Source: Pseudomonas sp. BGr12 (GTDB lineage Bacteria; Pseudomonadota; Gammaproteobacteria; Pseudomonadales; Pseudomonadaceae). From it: a DNA stretch of 64,000 nt. Shown here piece by piece: positions 26,394 to 37,117 of this stretch. A program made the position numbers and the translations under genes. Where the stretch lies: contig NZ_JALRNF010000013.1 in NCBI RefSeq assembly GCF_030272895.1, positions 72,726 to 136,725 of the forward strand, written 5' to 3'. The notes beneath the pieces are model-generated. The model was not told where the DNA came from and did not search any database. It worked only from the letters and a program-made list of their open reading frames with translations. Numbering within the stretch: position 1 is the stretch's first letter; each line of letters opens with the position of its first letter.

Positions 26394-28052
<1,659 letters not shown>

Positions 28053-28093
28053 TTAATCCTTGAATACTTTGGAGTAACGGGAAACCAGCGGAA

Positions 28094-28387
28094 TCAGCCT
28101 TCGATAACAGCGAGAATCTCGTTCTCAGCCATTACCAGCAGGTCTTCGCCGTCAACTTTCACAGTGTTGCTGCCCGAGTAAGGGCCGAAAACCACCTTGT
28201 CACCCACTTTCACGGCCAGCGCACGCACTTCACCGTTGTCCAGGATGCGACCGGTACCTACAGCGACGACTTCGCCACGGTTAGGTTTTTCAGCGGCCGA
28301 ACCTGGCAGAACGATACCGCCAGCGGTTTTCGATTCTTCTTCGCTGCGACGGATAACGACGCGGTCATGCAGAGGACGAAGCTTCAT
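28094..28387 (-). CDS. groES: Co-chaperonin GroES (10 kDa)
   Basis: A 97-aa co-chaperonin, [18 protein letters not shown] with the mobile-loop segment [15 protein letters not shown] and the C-terminal [20 protein letters not shown]. It caps the GroEL ring. It is the first gene of the groESL operon, with an AGGAGA ribosome site before the ATG at 28387 and a sigma32-like promoter at 28532-28560. Confidence 0.98.
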   Translation of the reverse strand: MKLRPLHDRVVIRRSEEESKTAGGIVLPGSAAEKPNRGEVVAVGTGRILDNGEVRALAVKVGDKVVFGPYSGSNTVKVDGEDLLVMAENEILAVIEG

Positions 28388-28531
28388 TGTCGATCTCTCC
28401 TAATTGTGGTTTTCATCGGCCGGTATCGACACCGGCGGGTTGATGCTTGCGGCGTTGCCGCTCGTGGCCCGCGAAGGCGAACCACCCATGTAAAGTCTGG
28501 GGCAAGCCACCAGAAACCTTGCGGTGACCCA

Positions 28532-28560
28532 TACATGAGGTCGCCAAGGGCAATTACAAG
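28532..28560 (-). promoter_or_regulatory. Candidate sigma32 heat-shock promoter of groESL
   Basis: On the minus strand, CTTGTAA is followed 13 bases later by CCTCATGTA, close to the sigma32 consensus CTTGAAA...CCCCATNTA. It lies ~145 bases before groES. Confidence 0.65.
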
Positions 28561-28602
28561 GCTTGGTCGTTAAATTTTTTAGCGATAGCCCCGGACAAAG
28601 CA

Positions 28603-28626
28603 AAACGGCCCCTTCCGGGGCCGTTT
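28603..28626 (-). terminator. Intrinsic terminator after fxsA
   Basis: AAACGGCCCC, loop TTCC, GGGGCCGTTT. On the minus strand it is followed by TTTTGCTT. It lies 20 bases past the fxsA stop and separates it from the groES promoter. Confidence 0.85.
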
Positions 28627-28645
28627 CTACAGGTATTGGCAACGC

Positions 28646-29143
28646 TTAATGCAGGCGAGGATCGCGAGGCTCACGTGGCTCGTGGTGCTCGTACTCACCT
28701 TCGATCACATCGGGCTGGCGCGACTGGCTGCCGGCACTGCCCGGACGGGCCATGAACGGGTCGTCGGCGAAGGCGCGCTGGCGCATGGCCTGGGCCTCGG
28801 CACGCTCACGCATCTTGCGCCCGAGCAGGCGGCGGGTGAATGGCAGCAGGCAGACCAGGCCGATGACGTCACTGATGAAACCCGGCAGCAGCAGCAGGCC
28901 ACCACCGAGCGCCAGCATCAGGCCCTGGAACATGTCTTCGGCGGGCAGTTCGCCACGCTGCAGGCTTTCACGCGCGCGCAAGGCGGTGGCCAGGCCCGCC
29001 ACCCGCACCACCAGCACACCCAGGGCGGAGCCGGCGATGATCAGCAGCAGCGCCGGAAAGAAGCCGATCGCGGAGCTGACCTTGAAGAACACATACAGCT
29101 CCAGCACCGGAAAAATCAGAAACAGCAGTAGAAAAGCACGCAT
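28646..29143 (-). CDS. fxsA: FxsA-family inner-membrane protein
   Basis: A 165-aa protein with about four hydrophobic segments: MRAFLLLFLIFPVLELYVFFKV, FFPALLLIIAGSALGVLVVR, a re-entrant MLALGGGLLLLPGFISDVIGL and a charged C-terminal tail. The family (FxsA/YtfF-like; suppressor of F exclusion of phage T7 in E. coli) has no known enzymatic role. An in-frame TTG one codon upstream at 29146 is less likely than the ATG at 29143. It lies just upstream of groES, a conserved pairing. Confidence 0.87.
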   Translation of the reverse strand: MRAFLLLFLIFPVLELYVFFKVSSAIGFFPALLLIIAGSALGVLVVRVAGLATALRARESLQRGELPAEDMFQGLMLALGGGLLLLPGFISDVIGLVCLLPFTRRLLGRKMRERAEAQAMRQRAFADDPFMARPGSAGSQSRQPDVIEGEYEHHEPREPRDPRLH

Positions 29144-29207
29144 CAAAGGATCCTCTACGCAAGATGACCTTGCAGTAGACCTTTAATGGTTGCGGTCGGT
29201 CGCTATT

Positions 29208-29939
29208 TCAAGCCTCGGAGTATGAACGATCCGGCCATTGATCGGCGCGGGCCAGAAATACCAGGGCTTCGCGCACTTGTATCGGCGTATTGCAAGGCGC
29301 GCCGAACGGCAACCAGTGCAGGCCCTGGCCAATGCGCAGGTGCATGCCTTCGCTGTCGATGCCGACCATCTGCGCTGCCGCACCGCGTGGCAGGCCGCTG
29401 AGCTCGACGTAGTGTTCGATGGCGTTGGCATGATCGCTGTTCATGTGCTCGATCATGCTCGCCTCGGCCTGGCCGGCAAAGGGATTGGGCAGGTTCAGGT
29501 GGTCGATCCAGTGGATCGCGCCAAAGCCGCCGATGTAGCGGTGGCGCACCGGCTTGAGCACCCAGAAGTCAAAATCATGGGCCTTGTGGTAATTGCTCGA
29601 GTCGGGGAAGTAGCGGTAATAGCGCTCGGCCGCGGCCGCCACGGCCTCGGGCGCTTCGAGCCGATGCGCCTCGGCCAGCACGGTGAGGCGACCGACCGCC
29701 TGCACATCCTCGGCGTCGCGCTCGCCGACCAGCAGCGAGCACTTGGGGTCCTTCTGCAGGTTATGGGTGTGCTGGGCTATGCGGCTGATCAGGATCAGCG
29801 GGTTGCCCTCGGCATCCAGGCAATAAGGCACCACCGAGCCGAACGGGAAGCCCGGCATCGACTTGGAATGGGTCGACAGGACCCCACGGTATTCCTTGAG
29901 CAGCAGCTCGCGGGCCTGCTGGGCGGTTTTGGTGCTCAC
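29208..29939 (-). CDS. HugZ-type pyridoxamine-oxidase-fold protein
   Basis: A 243-aa protein with a split-barrel flavin/haem-binding domain (GVLSTHSKSMPGFPFGSVVPY, LISRIAQHTHNLQKDPKCSLLVGE) and a C-terminal DUF2470-like domain (MIEHMNSDHANAIEHY). This architecture is shared with HugZ/HutZ haem-degrading proteins, although flavin reductase or other activity is possible. The start is a GTG with GGGAG upstream. It stands alone downstream of the DUF481 gene. Confidence 0.8.
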   Translation of the reverse strand: MSTKTAQQARELLLKEYRGVLSTHSKSMPGFPFGSVVPYCLDAEGNPLILISRIAQHTHNLQKDPKCSLLVGERDAEDVQAVGRLTVLAEAHRLEAPEAVAAAAERYYRYFPDSSNYHKAHDFDFWVLKPVRHRYIGGFGAIHWIDHLNLPNPFAGQAEASMIEHMNSDHANAIEHYVELSGLPRGAAAQMVGIDSEGMHLRIGQGLHWLPFGAPCNTPIQVREALVFLARADQWPDRSYSEA

Positions 29940-30044
29940 TGTGTGACTCCCGACTCGACGATAGCGGAGGGCTGGCCGCAGGGATCAGGCGACCAGGTGA
30001 TTAACCGACAAAATAATCAGTATCGCCGAGGGTTGCCAGCGCGC

Positions 30045-31052
30045 TTACCAGGTCACACCAAAGCCTGCGGTGTAGCGGGTCTTGTCCAGGTCGCTCTCGC
30101 GGGTGCCGCGGATGATGTCCTTCTCGGCCTTGAGGTTGAGCGAGGCCCACTCGGTGACTTTGTAGCGCAGGCCCATCTCGGCATCCAGGGCATAGTCGGC
30201 CACCCCGCCCAGCGGCTTGCCGACTTCGCCATTGGTGAAGAACTGCACGCGCTTGCCCATCAGGTAGCGGTTGTAGTCCCACTTCATGCCCAGGGAATAG
30301 AAGTTGTCCTTGCCGCCGTCGGCATATTCATAGTCGGTGCGGTTGAGCAGCGAACCCAGGGAGAACGCGCCCAGTTCATCGTCCCAGAACTGATAGCCCG
30401 GGCCGGTACCCACGGTGCGCTGGCGCGCCAGGTCTTCGATATGGTCGCGCTTGACCTCCAGGCGGCCTTGCCAGAACCATTTCTCGGTGATGAATCGGTC
30501 CAGGGCGTACTCGGCGCTCCAGTTGTTGGTGGTGGTGACGTCGTTCTTGCTTTCGCGGTTGTACTCGCCTTCGGCCTGGTGGCGCCAGCGGCCATGGCGG
30601 GCCGAGGTCTTGAAGTCGATGTCATAGTCATCGCTGTCGGTCTCGGCACGCTTGTAGTCCAGGGCCAGGTCGACATTGCCCTTCCACGAGAAGTCCTCGA
30701 CCACAGGCTTGGGCTTCATGATCTGCTGGATACTGGCCAGGTCCACGGTCTTGGGCGCATCGCCATTGGCCAGGGTGACCTTGCCATCCTCGGCGGCATG
30801 CAATGCCTTGGCTTTTTCGCCGGTGTAGGCATCCTGCTTGACCAGAAGCTCCTGGTCGCTTTCCAGGGTCTTGACCTGTTTCCAGTCCAGCGCGATGGTG
30901 CCCCCATAGGTGGTCTGCAGCAGCAGCTTGCCGCCATCGAACACCGAGATCTTGCCGCTGAGCCGGTCGCCGTTCTTCATCCACACGGTATCAGCGATGG
31001 CCGGGGCGCAGGCAACAACGGCAGCAAGGAACAGCAAGACTCTGGAAAACAT
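30045..31052 (-). CDS. DUF481 outer-membrane protein
   Basis: A 335-aa exported protein. The signal peptide FSRVLLFLAAVVACAPAIA is followed by an N-terminal domain (DTVWMKNGDRLSGKISVFDGGKL), then DUF481 beta-barrel strands with alternating pattern, ending in aromatic W (GFGVTW), typical of outer-membrane barrels. The ATG at 31052 is chosen over an in-frame TTG two codons upstream (31058). The function is unknown. Confidence 0.83.
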   Translation of the reverse strand: MFSRVLLFLAAVVACAPAIADTVWMKNGDRLSGKISVFDGGKLLLQTTYGGTIALDWKQVKTLESDQELLVKQDAYTGEKAKALHAAEDGKVTLANGDAPKTVDLASIQQIMKPKPVVEDFSWKGNVDLALDYKRAETDSDDYDIDFKTSARHGRWRHQAEGEYNRESKNDVTTTNNWSAEYALDRFITEKWFWQGRLEVKRDHIEDLARQRTVGTGPGYQFWDDELGAFSLGSLLNRTDYEYADGGKDNFYSLGMKWDYNRYLMGKRVQFFTNGEVGKPLGGVADYALDAEMGLRYKVTEWASLNLKAEKDIIRGTRESDLDKTRYTAGFGVTW

Positions 31053-31204
31053 AAGCAAAAACGGACTCTGGTTCGCGAAAAAAGTCGGGCATTATCCAGA
31101 TACCCGACCGTGGAGCAAGGACTGACCGACCCGATGCCAATGAGTTCAATTCCTGTTTGGCCGCTGGACACGCCTGTTTACCGGCCTCTCCCCGGAGCAC
31201 CGCG

Positions 31205-31558
31205 ATGAGCCCGGTACCTGGTGACCCGACGGACGACCCGCAAGCCCGACGAATGGCGCTCTATCTGGTGCTCGACCAAGTGCCGCCCGGCAAGGTGGTC
31301 AGCTATGGCCAGCTGGCCGAGCTGGCCGGCCTGGGGCGCGCGGCGCGCTGGGTCGGGCGTACCCTGAGCCAGTTGCCGGCCGACACCCGCCTGCCCTGGC
31401 ATCGGGTACTGGCTGCCGGTGGTCGACTGAGCCTGGCCCTGGGCACCCCGTCAGGCGACGAGCAGCGTGCACGACTGCGGGCAGAAGGGGTCACACTGCA
31501 CAATAATCGTGTGGATATGTTGCGCCATGGCTGGCGCCCAACGGAGCACAGCGGTTAG
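31205..31558 (+). CDS. atl: Alkyltransferase-like protein (Atl)
   Basis: A 117-aa protein like the DNA-binding domain of O6-alkylguanine transferase. The line VPPGKVVSYGQLAELAGLGRAARWVGRTL and LPWHRVLAAGGRL are present, with the active Cys replaced by Trp (PWHR for PCHR). Atl proteins bind alkylated bases and channel them to excision repair rather than removing the lesion. The ATG at 31205 has GGAG upstream; a longer frame from 31157 lacks such support. It precedes ampG, separated by 43 bases. Confidence 0.88.
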   Translation: MSPVPGDPTDDPQARRMALYLVLDQVPPGKVVSYGQLAELAGLGRAARWVGRTLSQLPADTRLPWHRVLAAGGRLSLALGTPSGDEQRARLRAEGVTLHNNRVDMLRHGWRPTEHSG

Positions 31559-31601
31559 AGTGCGCGCTTTGTTTTCGTAAACTTGAGGCAGATGTTGGCC
31601 C

Positions 31602-33152
31602 ATGCCCCGTAAAACCTGGCGCGCTGCGCTTGCTGCCTATGCCAGCCCGTCCACCCTGGTGCTGTTGCTGCTCGGCTTTGCCGCCGGCCTGCCCTATATG
31701 TTGGTGTTCTCGACCCTGTCGGTGTGGTTGCGCGAAGCCGGAGTCGCTCGCGAAACCATTGGTTATGCCAGCCTGATCGGCCTGGCCTATGCCTTCAAGT
31801 GGGTCTGGTCGCCACTGCTCGACCAATGGCGCCTGCCACTGCTCGGCAAGCTCGGTCGCCGCCGCTCCTGGCTTGCGCTCTCACAGATTCTGGTGGTGAT
31901 TGGCCTGATCGGCATGGGCTTTTGCGACCCGCAAAAGCATCTGTCGTGGCTGATTGCCCTGGCGGTGCTGGTGGCCTTTGCCTCGGCCACCCAGGATATC
32001 GCCGTCGACGCCTACCGCCTGGAAATCGCCGACGACCAGCGCCAGGCAGCCCTGGCCGCCAGCTACATGGCCGGCTACCGGGTCGCCGCGCTGCTGGCCA
32101 CCGCCGGTGCGCTGTTCTTCGCCGAAGGCTTCGGTTCCACCGGCTTCAGTTACCTGCACAAAGCCTGGACCGGTACCTATGTGCTGTTCGGCATCATGAT
32201 GCTGCCGGCGCTGATCACCACCCTCTTGATGCGCGAACCGCCCGTCCCCCTGCGTACCCAGCTGTCGGCGGCCCGCTACGGCCTGATGCATCAACTGGCA
32301 TCGGTGTTCGTGCTGATCATCCTGCTGGTCTCGGTACCGGCCATGTTCACCCAGCTGTACAACACCGATTTCGCCAGCGTGCTGTTCGAAGGCGCAAGCC
32401 TGCTCGACCTGCTGCTCGAAGACCGCGCTTTCCTGCGGGCGATCCTCTATATCACCCTGACCTCGCTGTGCCTGTCGTCCCTGGGCCGTCGCGGCCTGGC
32501 GCCGGTGCTGACACCGGTCAACGACTTCATTCACCGCTACCGCTGGCAGGCCTTGCTGCTGCTGGGCCTGATCGCCACCTACCGGATGTCCGATACGGTG
32601 ATGGGCGTGATGGCCAACGTGTTCTACATCGACCAGGGCTTCACCAAGGACCAGATCGCCAGCGTCAGCAAGATCTTCGGCCTGATCATGACCCTGGTCG
32701 GCGCCGGCATGGGCGGCCTGCTGATCGTGCGCTTCGGTATCCTGCCGATCCTGTTCATCGGCGGCGCGGCTTCGGCGGCGACCAACATCCTGTTCCTGAT
32801 GCTGGCCGACATGGGCCCCAACCTGCAGATGCTGGTGCTGACCATCTCCCTGGACAACTTCAGCTCGGGCCTGGCCACCTCGGCGTTCGTGGCGTACCTG
32901 TCGAGCCTGACCAACCTGAAGTTCTCCGCCACCCAGTACGCCCTGCTCAGTTCGATCATGCTGCTGTTGCCACGCCTGATCGGCGGCTACTCGGGGGTGA
33001 TGGTGGAGAAGTTCGGCTACCACGACTTCTTCCTGATCACCGCCCTGCTCGGCGTGCCGACCCTGATCCTGATCGCCCTGCACTGGCGCCAGGAGCAGGG
33101 CAAGGGCAAACAGCTGCCAGCCGACAACCCGGTTGCCGAACAGCGCCCCTGA
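31602..33152 (+). CDS. ampG: Muropeptide permease AmpG
   Basis: A 516-aa MFS-type transporter importing GlcNAc-anhydroMurNAc muropeptides for cell-wall recycling and AmpC signalling. LLGFAAGLPYMLVFSTLSVWLREAGV and ATQDIAVDAYRLEIADDQRQAAL are strong AmpG signatures. About twelve to fourteen hydrophobic segments are visible, with the family's extended length. It is convergent with the MdfA-like gene. Confidence 0.93.
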   Translation: MPRKTWRAALAAYASPSTLVLLLLGFAAGLPYMLVFSTLSVWLREAGVARETIGYASLIGLAYAFKWVWSPLLDQWRLPLLGKLGRRRSWLALSQILVVIGLIGMGFCDPQKHLSWLIALAVLVAFASATQDIAVDAYRLEIADDQRQAALAASYMAGYRVAALLATAGALFFAEGFGSTGFSYLHKAWTGTYVLFGIMMLPALITTLLMREPPVPLRTQLSAARYGLMHQLASVFVLIILLVSVPAMFTQLYNTDFASVLFEGASLLDLLLEDRAFLRAILYITLTSLCLSSLGRRGLAPVLTPVNDFIHRYRWQALLLLGLIATYRMSDTVMGVMANVFYIDQGFTKDQIASVSKIFGLIMTLVGAGMGGLLIVRFGILPILFIGGAASAATNILFLMLADMGPNLQMLVLTISLDNFSSGLATSAFVAYLSSLTNLKFSATQYALLSSIMLLLPRLIGGYSGVMVEKFGYHDFFLITALLGVPTLILIALHWRQEQGKGKQLPADNPVAEQRP

Positions 33153-33167
33153 GGCCGCCTGAGGCGA

Positions 33168-33188
33168 TTGCCGGGTTTATCCCGGCAA
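33168..33188. terminator. Stem-loop between ampG and the MFS exporter
   Basis: TTGCCGGG, loop TTTAT, CCCGGCAA between two convergent genes; the MFS stop codon (33177-33179) lies in the loop/stem. There is no T-run, so termination is only probable. Confidence 0.5.
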
Positions 33189-34427
33189 AGCCTCGGCCTG
33201 TTCGCCGGAAGCGCCCAGAACCACCCTCAGCGGCCACAGCGCCGAAATCCCGGCAATGCCTGCAGCCAACGCGAAGCTCAGCAGGCTGGCGCCGGCACCG
33301 AGCATCGCCAGCAACGCCCCGCCCAGGCCCAGCAAGGCAATGGTGATCATGCCCAGCATCGCCGAAACCAGCCCCTTGCTCTGTTCGCTGGCGAACAGCG
33401 TCATGCGGTACAGCACCGCATTGGCGATACCCAGGCCCAGGGCATAGACCGAAAGCCCCGCCACCAGGCTCGGCACGCCCGGCACCAGCCAGGTAGCCAG
33501 CATCATCCCCAGCAGCCCCGCCAGATACGGCCACAGCGCCCGTCGCACCAGGCTCTTGAGCGGGTAGCGATCGGCGATGCGGTTGATGATCAGGTTGCCC
33601 AGGATCAACCCGCCGAACACCGGCAACTGCCACAGTGCATAGTCCAGGGTGCTCAGGCCTTCATCGTGGATCAACAGCACCGGCGACAGGCCGATCCAGC
33701 CGATCAACGGCAGGCCGACCAGGCCCAGGGCAGCGCTGCCGGCGACGAAGCGACGGTTGCCGAGCAACTGGCCGTAGCCGGCCAGCAACGGCCGCAGCTG
33801 GATGGGCTGGAAGGCCAGGCGCGAACCGTCGCGACGCTCCACCCCCAGGGTTTCCGGCATGAAGCGGTACAACGCCAGCCAGGCCAGCACCGCACAGACG
33901 CCGAAAATCACGAACAACCAGCGCCACGACACCCACTCCAGCAGCAAGGTGCCCACCAACGGCCCCAGCAGCGGCGAAAGCAGCGCGATATTGGCCAGCA
34001 GGGCCATCATGCGCACCGCGTCGGCCTCGCTGAACGCCTCGTTCAAGGCCGGGTAGCTGACGGTCACCACAAAGCCCAGGCCGATGCCCTGCAAAAGGCG
34101 CAGCAGGTTGAACAGTTCGATGCTCTCGACCCAGAAGGTCGCCAGGCAGGCGATGCAGAAAAACGCACAGCCCCCCAGCAACAATGGCCGGCGACCATAG
34201 CGGTCGGCCAGCGGGCCGATCAGCCATTGCAGCAGCACACCGCCGAGCAGGTACAGGTTCAGGGCGTGGGGGATGAATTCGGGGCTGGCGCGCAGATCAC
34301 CGACCACCACCGGCATGGCGGGCATCACCGCATCGCTGGCGAGGTAGGTCAGCAGTTCGAACAACGCCAGGCACAAGGCGAAGCACAAGGCGCGCAGGGG
34401 CGTGATGTAGATCAGGGGGGTAAGCAT
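33177..34427 (-). CDS. MFS multidrug transporter (MdfA-like)
   Basis: A ~416-aa MFS protein with twelve hydrophobic segments. The TM1-TM2 region FELLTYLASDAVMPAMP followed by LNLYLLGGVLLQWLIGPLADRYGRRPLLL closely resembles MdfA/CmlA-type drug-proton antiporters, including the acidic residues in TM1 and the ADRYGRRP motif. The ATG at 34427 is preferred; an in-frame TTG at 34442 is possible. A REP pair lies upstream. Confidence 0.82.
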   Translation of the reverse strand: MLTPLIYITPLRALCFALCLALFELLTYLASDAVMPAMPVVVGDLRASPEFIPHALNLYLLGGVLLQWLIGPLADRYGRRPLLLGGCAFFCIACLATFWVESIELFNLLRLLQGIGLGFVVTVSYPALNEAFSEADAVRMMALLANIALLSPLLGPLVGTLLLEWVSWRWLFVIFGVCAVLAWLALYRFMPETLGVERRDGSRLAFQPIQLRPLLAGYGQLLGNRRFVAGSAALGLVGLPLIGWIGLSPVLLIHDEGLSTLDYALWQLPVFGGLILGNLIINRIADRYPLKSLVRRALWPYLAGLLGMMLATWLVPGVPSLVAGLSVYALGLGIANAVLYRMTLFASEQSKGLVSAMLGMITIALLGLGGALLAMLGAGASLLSFALAAGIAGISALWPLRVVLGASGEQAEALPG

Positions 34428-34525
34428 GGCAAGACCGGACAAACAAAAGTGAGCCAGCTTATATGCCAGAAAGACCGGGGCGCAGGTAGCGTGAAGACGT
34501 GAACAAGTGTAATGACCGTAGAAGC

Positions 34526-34581
34526 ATCGCGGGGCAAGCCCGCTCCCACACGCAGTTGTGGGAGCGGGCTTGCCCCGCGAT
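34526..34581. repeat. REP inverted pair
   Basis: ATCGCGGGGCAAGCCCGCTC (plus CCAC), a short spacer ACGCAGTT, then the inverted copy, upstream of the MFS gene and downstream of mscS. Near-perfect symmetry. Confidence 0.92.
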
Positions 34582-34593
34582 CACGGCCGGTAC

Positions 34594-35436
34594 TTACTGC
34601 ACCGCCGTTTCCTGCACCATGCGGATCACCCGCTGCGGGAAGGGAATGTCGATGCCCTCGGCCTTGAGGCGGTCACGGGCATGCTCGTTGAGCATGAACA
34701 GCACGTCCCAGTAGTCGGCCGTGTTGACCCAGATGCGCAGCGACACGGTGATCGAGCTGTCGCCCAGGGTGGAAATCACTGCCTGCGGCGCCGGGTCCTT
34801 GAGCACGCGTGGGTCCTGGGCCAGCTCCAGCAGTACGCCACGGGCCTTCTGCAGGTCGGCGTCATAGTCGACGCCGACATCGAACACCACCTTGCGGGTC
34901 GGCTGGCGGTTGGTGTTGGTGATGATGCCGTTGGACAGGCTGCCGTTGGGCATGATCACGGTCTTGTTGTCACCGGTACGCAGCACGGTGTGGAAGATCT
35001 GGATGCTGTCCACGGTGCCGGCGACACCCTGGGCTTCGATCCAGTCGCCGATGCGGAACGGACGGAACAGCAGGATCAGCACCCCGCCGGCGAAGTTCGC
35101 CAGGCTGCCCTGCAAGGCCAGGCCGATGGCCAGGCCCGCGGCACCGATGGCGGCGACGAACGAGGTAGTCTCGATACCGATCATCGAGGCGACACTGACA
35201 ATCAGCAGGATCTTCAGGACGATGTTCGCCAGGCTGCTGATAAAACCTTGCAGCGCAAGGTCGGCGTTGCGCAGGGCAAGCAGTTTGCCCAGGCGGTAGG
35301 TCACCTTGTTGATCAGCCACCAGCCGATGGCCAGGGTCACCAGCGCCAACAACAGACGGCTGCTGTACTCCATGATCAACGGGAGCCAGGTTTGCGAAGT
35401 CTTGACCAGTTGGTCGACCTCAGCGTTGAAATCCAT
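34594..35436 (-). CDS. mscS: Small-conductance mechanosensitive channel MscS
   Basis: A 280-aa inner-membrane channel. Three membrane helices are visible, the third being AAIGAAGLAIGLALQGSLANFAGGVLILLF (Gly/Ala-packed pore helix), followed by the beta domain FRIGDWIEAQGVAGTVDSI and NGSLSNGIITNTN. It opens under membrane tension to release osmolytes. The length matches E. coli MscS. It lies next to yajQ as in other pseudomonads. Confidence 0.93.
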   Translation of the reverse strand: MDFNAEVDQLVKTSQTWLPLIMEYSSRLLLALVTLAIGWWLINKVTYRLGKLLALRNADLALQGFISSLANIVLKILLIVSVASMIGIETTSFVAAIGAAGLAIGLALQGSLANFAGGVLILLFRPFRIGDWIEAQGVAGTVDSIQIFHTVLRTGDNKTVIMPNGSLSNGIITNTNRQPTRKVVFDVGVDYDADLQKARGVLLELAQDPRVLKDPAPQAVISTLGDSSITVSLRIWVNTADYWDVLFMLNEHARDRLKAEGIDIPFPQRVIRMVQETAVQ

Positions 35437-35550
35437 AATGTTCTCCTGATGCCGAGCGGCAATGAAGCTTGAAATCCCTGCCGCAATCGTTTCAGCGGCC
35501 CTAAGGACCTCGGACGCCGATTCGGCGCCAAGGTTCCCTGAACGGTGGGC

Positions 35551-36036
35551 TTAGTCGCGGAAATTGTTGAACTGCAGCGGCATGCCGAACTCGCGGGCGC
35601 GCAGGGCGGCGATGGCTTCCTGCAGGTCGTCGCGCTTCTTGCCGGTGACACGCACCTGCTCGCCCTGGATGGCGGCCTGGACCTTGAGCTTGGCGTCCTT
35701 GATGTGGGCCACGATCTTCTTCGCCAGTTCCTTGTCGATGCCTTCCTTGAGCACGGCTTCCTGCTTCATCACCTTGCCCGATGCGTAGGCGTCCTTGACC
35801 TCCAGGCACTGCACGTCGATCTTGCGCTTGACCAGGGCCAGCTTGAGGATCTCGATCATCGCCTCGAGCTGGAACTCGGCTTCGGCGGTCAGGTTGACGG
35901 TGAGCTCCTTCTCCTTGAACTCGAAGCTGCCCTTGCCCTTGAGGTCATAGCGGCGGTCCAGTTCCTTCACGGCGTTCTCAACGGCGTTGGTGACTTCGTG
36001 CTTGTCCAGTTCCGATACCACGTCGAACGACGGCAT
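35551..36036 (-). CDS. yajQ: YajQ-family nucleotide-binding protein
   Basis: A 161-aa cytoplasmic protein [22 protein letters not shown], with the [16 protein letters not shown] and [15 protein letters not shown] blocks of the YajQ family. Family members bind c-di-GMP or tRNA/phage-related partners and influence stress responses. The length is typical. It is divergent from panE, with 113 bases between. Confidence 0.92.
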   Translation of the reverse strand: MPSFDVVSELDKHEVTNAVENAVKELDRRYDLKGKGSFEFKEKELTVNLTAEAEFQLEAMIEILKLALVKRKIDVQCLEVKDAYASGKVMKQEAVLKEGIDKELAKKIVAHIKDAKLKVQAAIQGEQVRVTGKKRDDLQEAIAALRAREFGMPLQFNNFRD

Positions 36037-36089
36037 AACGATTCTCCAGAAAATAAATGCGCGCTCACGGCCCTGATTGCAGAGCGTGA

Positions 36090-37067
<978 letters not shown>

Positions 37068-37117
37068 GCGCAGCGTTACCCTGCCCTTTCACCTACAGAC
37101 CGGGATCTGGCTTTCAC

